Positions 1 to 9,600 of a stretch of 64,000 nt of DNA are shown here, in pieces. The notes beneath the pieces were generated by a model. That model was not told the DNA's origin. It was given only the letters and a program-made list of their open reading frames with translations, and made no database searches. The position numbers and the translations under genes were made by a program. Source of the stretch: Epinephelus fuscoguttatus (Eukaryota > Chordata > Actinopteri > Perciformes > Serranidae). The stretch covers positions 19,430,428 to 19,494,427 of the forward strand of contig NC_064759.1 in NCBI RefSeq assembly GCF_011397635.1, given 5' to 3'. The stretch's first letter is position 1, and each line of letters begins with the position of its first letter.

Positions 1-297
1 AGTTGCTTCTTGTATGAAGACGTCAGTCACACACGGTGTTCAGATGGGACTTTGGTCCATTCTTGCAGTTTTATAATCCAGGAGATTCTGAGGGCCGGCT
101 GGTGAATCTTGATCTTCAGCTTCTTTCAAAAAATGAGGTTTAAGTCTGGTGGTTGACTGGGCCATTCTGACACCTTTATTTTCTTCCACTGGAACCATTT
201 GAGAGTCTCGTTTACAGTTTGGTTTCGATGGTTGTCTTCCTGGAAGGTCATCCTGCATCTCATCCTCAACGTCCTGATGTATGGCAACATTAATCCT
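1..297 (-). mobile_element. degenerate Tc1-like transposase fragment (left part)
   Basis: The minus strand encodes a broken Tc1 catalytic-core tail. It resembles the [10 protein letters not shown] block, here FQEDNHRNQT, followed by EWPSQPPDLNLI, which corresponds to the [13 protein letters not shown] segment. Several stops and shifts break the frame. A SINE interrupts it at 298-502, and sequence of the same element resumes at 503 after a duplicated target site. Confidence 0.7.
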
Positions 298-502
298 TTT
301 TTTTTTTTTTTTTTTTTTTCAAGATATTTTTGGGGCATTTTAGCCTTTAATTGACAGGACAGATGAGTGTGAAAGGGGGAGAGAGAGAGAGAGGGGGAGT
401 GACATGCAGCAAGGGGCCACAGGCTGGACTCAAACCCGGGCCGCTGCGGCAACAGCCTTGTACATGGGGCACCTGTTCTACCCACTAAGCCATCAGCGCC
501 CC
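298..502 (-). mobile_element. tRNA-derived SINE, copy 1, with 15-bp target-site duplication
   Basis: Read on the minus strand it begins GGGGCGCTGATGGCTTAGTG, with an A-box-like TGGCTTAGTGGGTAGA and a B-box-like GGGTTTGAGTCC. It continues with a CT-rich middle and AATTAAAGGCTAAAATGCCC and ends in an A-tail. The host bases GGCAACATTAATCCT are repeated exactly on both sides (283-297 and 503-517), the hallmark of LINE-driven retrotransposition. The insertion splits an older Tc1-like fragment. Confidence 0.85.
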
Positions 503-559
503 GGCAACATTAATCCTAAGAAATCCCCAGTACTTGGCATATGTGTCATATACAGAGTG

Positions 560-1340
560 ATGGCATGACACGTTGTGCTATTTGCAGAAAAGTCCTTCTG
601 CACCATGTTCTCCTAGTAATCTACAAGCCTCTCCAAATGTTGTGTAACAAACCTAAAATGAACTTCTGGGCAAAACAATATGATGGAGGAAGAGCAATGG
701 CTCTGAATATGACCTTAAAAATACCACACCTGCAGTGTAATTTGAAAGTAGAGGCACTATGGTATTGGGCTGTTTGTCTTCCATTGGCACCGGCCAAATC
801 CAAATGATCAAAGGGAAGATGAACAGACCCATGGACTAGCAATTCCTTGAGATGAATCTGTTGCCATCCACCAGGAATGTGAGGATGCAGTAGGACTTTC
901 CAACAAGAAGACAACAATCCAAAGCATACTGCAAATCAGACTCTCAAGTTTCAAGAGGAAGTAAATTAAGGTGTTGGAATGGCCAAAACTTTGTCAAATA
1001 TTTGTGGCAGAAGCTAAGGATCAAGATCCACCAGCTGGCCCTCAGAATCTTCTGGATTTAAAGACTGTCTGTGTAGAAGAATGAATCAAAATACCATCTG
1101 AACACTGTGAGAGACTGATGTCTTTATACAGGAAGCATAATAAAAGCTGGCATTGAAACAAGGTTTTCTAAATACATTTCAGTTAGCGTGTTCAGTACCT
1201 TTTTCCTGTGTTGTTCCACTTTATTGCACATAAGTTTTTATGGATTGAAATGTCATGATTTCTTTATCCGTGTAGTTTCATTGAGTTAATACCAGTATCT
1301 GGTGTAAATTTCATGTGAATAGCTGCATTGGAAATATGTT
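560..1340 (+). mobile_element. degenerate Tc1-like transposon fragment (right part, opposite orientation)
   Basis: The plus strand carries scattered Tc1 transposase words, including AATCCAAAGCATACTGCAAA (NPKHTAN-like) and a GTTGGAATGGCCAAAA stretch matching VLEWPK. The segment near 1015-1060 is the inverted relative of about 80-125 (both encode an EDQD(S/P)PAGPQNLLD-like string). The 3' tail CACTTTATTGCACATAAGTT is typical of Tc1-like ends. Many stops; it is a fossil. The right edge is uncertain. Confidence 0.6.
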
Positions 1341-3632
1341 TGATGATGGAAACATTGACATGTTGAATATTTATTCCCCCACTGCATCAGTTTCTTCTTT
1401 CCTAGTACGTTATAATGGGGATTACACATTCTCTCAGACTGTATTTTCAGCCTGCCACAACATATATTTTCTGCTCTATCATGCACAGATGATGCCATAT
1501 GATAAAGGTTTTTGTTTTATATGTACTACAGATCTTGCCAAGTTAGCGTTGGTTACACATTCTGTCAGACTGTATTGGCACAAAATGTGTCCCCTCTATA
1601 ATGTGCAGTCTCTGCCCCACCTTCAAGTGTTCAACCAAAACCAACTGCTCGTCCACAAAAACAGAACATTATAACATTAATGACAACATGATTTGTTACA
1701 GGGTTATTGTATTTGACTGCATTAGTTTATGCGAGTAGTAAGATCAGATAATATAGTACTCATTGCATTTAGCAGAAGAGCAATATGGTCAAACCAAACA
1801 GTGCAACTTCAGAACCAAAGGAAAAGCTGAATCAGTATGCTGACAAATAAATGGTGGGGACAGGACAAAATTAGACGACAAAAACCTTTAGTGCACAGTT
1901 CAGAAGAAGATCAGCTAACATCTCTCTCCTATCTGAGTCTTTGTGGGAAGCCTTTGGTGAGATAACGCAGATAAGTGATTCCAAAAATATGTTTTCTCTC
2001 ATTAGTGATAACTCTTGGTAATCACAGGAAGAAGGCCACTGAGAATATCTTATCTGCTGATGTGTGTTTTCAAAGTGTTGCATCCAGATTGCAGCCTACG
2101 CTCAGAAACATACAAAAATGTTTAAATACCTGAGAACACCTGCAGTTTTAAAGAAGTTGATAAATGTTCTCAACCTAGTATGGACCTGTCTCTGCAGCAT
2201 ACAAATTGTGTTATTTCTAACTTCAGAGTGTTCATGAGCATGTGTTAGTCTGTTTTATCTGATGCACCATATCGTGTGTCATCACCATCATATCAAGAGC
2301 ATCTAGAGCAGGGTTACTTTCATTTCCCCTTCAAGTCTGCTCGAATGTGATAACTGGTTTTCACACTGTTGCATCTATATTTCACAGATGCACCAAACCT
2401 CCAAACAGGCCCACTTACAAAAAAGTTGGCTTCTTCTTCTCCTCAACTTGAGAACAAACGCAGGGAAATCATGAATCAGATGTCTATAGATTATAGTTGT
2501 AGTTGGTGTACAGTTGCTAATCTGAGTACAGCACTGTCTCACAGAAATTACATCACTGATAATATAAAAAATAAAATGTGTCCGGCCTCGCAAATTAGTT
2601 TCATTGCAGCTGCCAAGAAAACTTTGTGTGAATTGTTCTAATGTGTGTAGAGCGCAGAGAACAGCTGCAGTGCACCACGAATATTATCCCACAACTGAAG
2701 CATCAGTGTTTCAAGGAAATGACAGCATTTGGTGTTTTAATGATACTGATATTGAAAACCACTTTGCTCGCAGCATCTGATATGTGCGTACTTGTGTTTT
2801 ATCGGGGGTGTGGGACGGCCTTCTTTAACAGATTATCTCAGTCGTGCTCTTCAAATCATGCAGCTCAAAGAGTTGCATCAGCATCCTGTAACTTTCCTCT
2901 CACAGAACAGAGGAGAAATATTTCACATGCAGCGACGGAGGACATCATCCCAGCTGTGCTGAGTGGCATGATGCAAATAAAAATGCGTGGTGTTGGGTTT
3001 TCCTCACACACAGGAGTGATGAAAGGATCGCTCAGACTTTACTTCTGATCAGAAATGAATAGTTGTCTACTTGCAATGGTGGCAAATTTAGGATAGGCTC
3101 AGATTCTGTAAGGATGAGTGAGGTAGAAAATCTATAAAAGGCAGTATAGGCCTCTGTGGTGCTTGTCCTGTAGATGGCTCATTTATTTGCCTACATTCTT
3201 GGCTATTACATAGGCTTACACTCATTCTTAAAAGATCGTCACTCCAGCTTTTGTGCTACTTATTTTGTGTCTTTGTGAGCAAGAGATTTCCACATCTTGA
3301 CATACAAACCAGCTTTGTGAAGGTCACAACGTTTTTGTGTCACAGATGTCTCGATTCACTTCAGTGTAACTTGTAGCATTGTGTGACGTTTCCAACTACG
3401 TAACAGTCAGCTTTTACTGGCAGCCACTCATCCTTTGTTGAGGCAATGTGATGTTTTCCATTAGATCATGTCACAAGTTTTGTTATTGATTCACCTATTC
3501 TTCAGGCACCAACATTTTGGGCCTCTTCAGAGCTCAAACTAGCGACGATGTCTGAGTTGTTTTTCTTTTGTTGGTTTCATCATTCCCTCCACTCACGACA
3601 CATTTCTAATTACTTTTCCTCTCTCTCCTCAG
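1341..3632. other. upstream region without a recognised gene
   Basis: AT-rich sequence with a short direct repeat (TACACATTCT at about 1423 and 1555, each followed by GTCAGACTGTATT-like sequence). No ORF here shows conservation-like features; the longest (135 codons at 2641-3048) matches nothing I know. The missing first exon of mrps15 should be here or upstream of the window, but I found no ATG exon with a donor in the right phase that encodes an obvious presequence. Confidence 0.4.
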
Positions 3633-6600
3633 TTGCAGGTAGTTTTGCTGTTCCACCACCAATGAGACATTATGCTGGGGCTGCAAAGAAAAGGAGGACG
3701 GGTATGTTATGAAGCTGCTCTGTCTTCAAATCATGTATTGACATTATTTTAAACATATACTGTACAGGATTTTCCTTAAAACAAAACAATGTATAGACTC
3801 ATACAAAGTAATCCCTCTCAATCATCACTCATGACACATTAAGTGTGTGGTAGTATATTTTTCTGCAGAGACTCTGGCTGTATTTTCTTATATTCTTCTT
3901 ATTTTCTGTGCTCACGACATTTATGAGCGTGTTCTAGGGCTGGGTGATATGGTCAAAAATTCATATCTGGGTATTGTCAGGCTAAAAGGCGATACACGAT
4001 ATGTATCTTGGCATTTTCCTCAAAATGGGCTCCATGTTCAGTTGCAAGTCAAAGCCACATTTGAGATGTCAGAAGCACTTTTATAAAAACAGACTGTGAT
4101 CTAAATAAAATGCAAAGACGAGGATGTTATTCCCCTGTTTGAAAATATGCAGCTGCACAACAGCTGTTGTCCTAAATCCGAAAAAAAAAAAAAAAACTAA
4201 ACTAAACAACATGTAAATGAAAATTATGTAAACTAAAAAGTAGGGCTGCACGTTAACGTTTTTGGACATGGCACTGGAGCTACAGAGGGTTAAAGGTTTG
4301 CAGCACAGGACACAAAACTATAACATGACCATAAAAGTATCAAGTAGGTTTGAAACAATTCAAAATCTACAGTACAGGCCAAAAGTTTGGACACACCTTC
4401 TCATTCAATGTGTTTTCTTTATTTTCATGACTATTTACATTGTAGATTCTCACTGAAGGCATCAAAACTATGAATGAACCCATGTGGAGTTATGTACTTA
4501 ACAAAAAAAGGTGAAATAACTGAAAACATGTTTTATATTCTAGTTTCTTCAAAATAGCCACCCTTTGCTCTGATTACTGCTTTGCACACTCTTGGCATTC
4601 TCTCCATGAGCTTCAAGAGGTAGTCACCTGAAATGGTTTTCCAACAGTCTTGAAGGAGTTCCCAGAGGTGTTTAGCACTTGTTGGCCCCTTTGCCTTCAC
4701 TCTGCGGTCCAGCTCACCCCAAACCATCTCGATTGGGTTCAGGTCCGGTGACTGTGGAGGCCAGGTCATCTGCCGCAGCACTCCATCACTCTCCTTCTTG
4801 GTCAAATAGCCCTTACACAGCCTGGAGGTGTGTTTGGGGTCATTGTCCTGTTGAAAAATAAATGATCGTCCAACTAAACGCAAACTGGATTGGATGGCAT
4901 GTCGCTGCAGGATGCTGTGGTAGCCATGCTGGTTCAGTGTGCCTTCAATTTTGAATAAATCCCCAACAGTGTCACCAGCAAAACACCCCCACACCATCAC
5001 ACCTCCTCCTCCATGCTTCACAGTGGGAACCAGGCATGTGGAATCCATCGGGGCGCCTTTTCTGCGTCTCACAAAGACACGGCGGTTGGAACCAAAGATC
5101 TCAAATTTGGACTCATCAGACCAAAGCACAGATTTCCACTGGTCTAATGTCCATTCCTTGTGTTTCTTGGCCCAAACAAATCTCTTCTGCTTGTTGCCTC
5201 TCCTTAGCAGTGGTTTCCTAGCAGCTATTTGACCATGAAGGCCTGATTCGCGCAGTCTCCTCTTAACAGTTGTTCTAGAGATGGGACTGCTGCTAGAACT
5301 CTGTGTGGCATTCATCTGGTCTCTGATCTGAGCTGCTGTTAACTTGCGATTTCTGAGGCTGGTGACTCGGATGAACTTATCCTCAGAAGCAGAGGTGACT
5401 CTTGGTCTTCCTTTCCTGGGTCGGTCCTCATGTGTGCCAGTTTCGTTGTAGCGCTTGATGGTTTTTGCGACTCCACTTGGGGACACATTTAAAGTTTTTG
5501 CAATTTTCCGGAGTGACTGACCTTCATTTCTTAAAGTAATGATGGCCACTTGTTTTTCTTTAGTTAGCTGATTGGTTCTTGCCATAATATGAATTTTAAC
5601 AGTTGTCCAATAGGGCTGTCGGCTGTGTATTAACCTGACTTCTGCACAACACGACTGATGGTCCCAACCCCATTGATAAAGCAAGAAATTCCACTAATTA
5701 ACCCTGATAAGGCACACCTGTGAAGTGGAAACCATTTCAGGTGACTACCTCTTGAAGCTCATGGAGAGAATGCCAAGAGTGTGCAAAGCAGTAATCAGAG
5801 CAAAGGGTGGCTATTTTGAAGAAACTAGAATATAAAACATGTTTTCAGTTATTTCACCTTTTTTTGTTAAGTACATAACTCCACATGTGTTCATTCATAG
5901 TTTTGATGCCTTCAGTGAGAATCTACAATGTAAATAGTCATGAAAATAAAGAAAACGCATTGAATGAGAAGGTGTGTCCAAACTTTTGGCCTGTACTGTA
6001 TGTGGGGGGAGTTAAGAAGTCGTTATCCATGGTCTTTCAAATGAATCTGGTGCTGGAAAATGATTTAAATCTTTATCTATCTAGGCTGTAAGATAAGATC
6101 TTATTTATGCACACAGCATCACCAAAGAGGCTGAGGGAGACACTTTGTCCTCATTATATATCAAACGTCTGTGTTGTCGCTGTATTTTTAATCAGATCTG
6201 TCGCCTGTATCCATGCATTTCATTTATCTGACAGACTGATTTAGCATAGCACGTGCAACATATGACCGATGTCACACTGTAGACTAATTAAAAGACATAT
6301 TAAACAGAGGAGCAACTCTGTGTCTCTTTTAGTGTTGCTGGAGAACTTGAGCGTGTACACACACAGCGCTCAGCTGAGGTCGAGGCTTTACAAATGGTAG
6401 CAACCAGATGCCAGACAGTAAGCAGCATGTATCCAAAAGACACACAGCATATAAAGCGAGGTGAAACGACAAACGAGAGTGAATCTGGGGTTGGCCTTTA
6501 CTTTCACTTTTGCAAGCAAGCATGTTTATAAATACTGAAACTGATTTTAGGAAACTGACAATTCTCTATAGTGAATATTTAAGTGCTCAATTTTCATCCA

Positions 6601-9600
6601 CTAGGGTTGGGTCGGTTCTCGGTAATACCAATTCGGTCCGGTACTCGGTCTTGGACCAGGTTTTATTTTTTGAGACCGACCGGACCGCATACTCGGGCAG
6701 AGCGGACACCGCGGAGGTCCGCCTGGTAAAAGTGGACGTCCGCAAGCCCTGTGCGCGCAAAGCACAACTGCGCGGACTCCGCTCCGCGCACCAGTGTCAC
6801 ACAAAAGACTGTTTGGCATGTATTTTTCACATCGCAGGGATTTTTCACGGACATTTTACACGGAGTCCGCTCCGCTTAGTACGCCCGAGTCTGTGAGCAC
6901 CTGTGTCTGCCTCTTCACCAAGCGCACAGCAAGCAGAAGAGAGAGGGGGTGGGGCGGGGACTGAGCTAGGAGGTGTGAGCGCGCATGCGCCTCTACTGCA
7001 GCCTGGAGTTTGTTTAATAGTGACGGGGAGTCGATAATGGCGGACAATTTAGTCTTGACGAAATCAAAGAATGCGCCACTATTGCAACACTTTGGCTTTG
7101 AGCCAGACGAAGGGGGCAACCCTTGTTTGCACTGATTGAGTAAGCTGCAAAATTTATTTGTAAGGATTTAAAGACACAACGTGTTACTGTCACTTTGTTG
7201 TCCTGAGGTCGTTTTTTTTTTTTTTTAATTTTATTTTAAATGAGTCAATTGCGCCCCCAAGTGGCGAAAATCCGGTATTACCGACTTGATGCGTTTTTTT
7301 TTTTACAAAAACCGGACCGTTTGGGGGTTTTTTTTCTCATACCGACCCAACCCTATCATCCACACATTTTGTATCTTCCAGCCTTTGAGAGTCAGCTCAG
7401 TGACCTTCCTCCAACACTGCTGAAGATGGATTACGCAGTTGTGCCCCTCGCTCAGACGTAAACACACATTTATACTATACCATACATGAAATTAGTAAAA
7501 TAAAATGTATATTTGTAGTTCATTATCAATTTGCATTCTTATTTATTATTATTATTACTTCTAACACGCGTGTATTTTTCTGTTGACAGGACTGATGATG
7601 TCGTCAAAAGACTTCTGTCATTGGAGTTGGCGAGTCATGTGAGTTCTCATGTCCCCTCTGATCACCTCGTCATGTTGTACTCTGTTTTCTAGTAATTTTG
7701 ACTACAACGACTACGTTTCCTGAAATGTACACTGACACAGCACTTTTAGAAAGTAGAACTGGGGCGCCCAGTAGCTCTGTGGGCAGAGGGGGCGTCCCAT
7801 GTACAAAGGCAATGTCCTTGTCACAGCGGCTGTGGGTTTGACTCCAGTCTGTGGCCCCTTGTTGCATGTCACTCCCCCTCTCCCTCACCCCCTCACACTT
7901 AATACTGTCGTGTTGATTGAAGGCAAAAAGCCCAAAAAATCTTTAAAAAAAAAAAAAGAAAAAGAAAGTAAACAGGCATGTGTTCACGTCTTCAGAGTGA
8001 AAAACTGCAGCTGAAAAAGGAGCAGCTGGTCGCTAAAGTCCAGAGGGATGAGAATGACCGCAGCTCAGTGGAAGTCCGGGGTGAGTTGTGTTTCTTCAGT
8101 GTTTTACAAAGTGTTTTCACTGAAATGCAAAGATAGGATGTAGCATATTTAACCTGTATATTGACTCAGCCCCTCTTTTAATGTCTTCTCCCTCAGTGGC
8201 TCTTTTGACTGCAAGAATCCGCAACTATCAGGAGCACTTGCAGAAACACCACAAGGTGAGCGAAGGAGCAGAATCAGCATCATTTTTCTCCCTTGCAAGC
8301 TACGCAGGAAGGCTGTGGACAGGTTTAAAAAAAAAAAAAAAAAAAAAGAATCTTAGATGACGTATTGTGTCGTGGGTTAACTTTCATGTATGAATACGTC
8401 TCTCCACATTTCCTCTCTGCCTTCCTTTGGTGTGAGGCATGTGTGAGCTACAGGATATCCTGTTTACTCCCCCACATTCAATAAGAACATGCTTAGCACG
8501 GTCATGGTTGGAAATTTCCACGTTACATCATACACGAAACATGGCTGACACAGATAGAGCATAGTATAGTGTTTCTCTGACCTGTTTCTGTGTTGCATTT
8601 GTAATTAAGTAACTCCTCATATGCAGATATAAGGTATAAACAAGGCTGCAACTGGTGTCCTCACTTCCTCACATTTAACCCTGTTTGAGTCATACAATGT
8701 TTTATATGTTACTTCATTCCAGGACAAAGCCAACAAGAGACGGATGCTCATGGCTATTGACCGCAGGAAAAAGCTTTTAAAAAATCTGAGGTTGGTCAAT
8801 TATGACTCCTTTGAGAAAGTGTGCGAGCAGCTGGGCATCACTTACACCTTCCCTCCAGAGTACTACAGAAGGGCCACTCGGCGCTGGCTGGCCAAGAAGG
8901 CCCTCTGCATTAAGGTAGCAAACACATGACCCCTTTACTCTGTTGAATTATACATTTTTTATGTGCGATATACAGTTATTTTCATTTGCAGCGTATGATA
9001 ATGTCATCCATTGGGCATTAAAGGAGTGCTTCACCTGCAAAATGATGATGTGTATATCAATCACTAGAGCTGCCCCCTAACAGTCGACCAGAAAGGTCAT
9101 TAGTCAGCAAGATTTCAGCGGTCGCAAATGTGAAACTCTTTCAGGAGCTGCGCCTTGTCATAATGAAAACCTATATGACTGGACCATGTGGGAATTTAAT
9201 TTGAAAGGACAGACACAGGAAGTGGCCACGCTCAGCTGTCAGAGAGAAGTCACATTAATTTCCAGGGCTGGTACCTGTGGTTATTCCACAGGCTAGTTAA
9301 TAACACGTCGGGCAGGAAATCCAAAGTGTGGGATCATTTTGAGAAGGTGAAGGATGAACCCAAGGTGATATGTAAACTCATCTTCATTGGTCGACTACAA
9401 ACATGACGTATCATCTGAAACATGTCAGTAGCTACATGCCCATTAGCCACTTAGCACAATCATTACTGCTTTGCCGACAGCGTCATTAACAGGCGGCTCG
9501 CTCAGTGTGTGACGTGCACTTGTAGATAAAATATAGGCCTATATTAATGAAGGTTCATTAGTACGGTTTGTATTTCTCTGTAATGTAGCACAGTGTTAAC

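Noticed and set aside
126-485. 119-codon minus-strand frame taken as a gene
   Set aside because: It runs through a SINE A-tail and a Tc1 fragment, so it is a chimaera of repeats.
298-502. tRNA gene suggested by A and B boxes
   Set aside because: The boxes belong to a tRNA-derived SINE; no cloverleaf is maintained and the copy has a tail and target duplication.
2641-3048. 135-codon frame upstream of mrps15 as a possible gene or presequence exon
   Set aside because: No similarity to a mitochondrial presequence or known family, and it has its own stop before any suitable donor.
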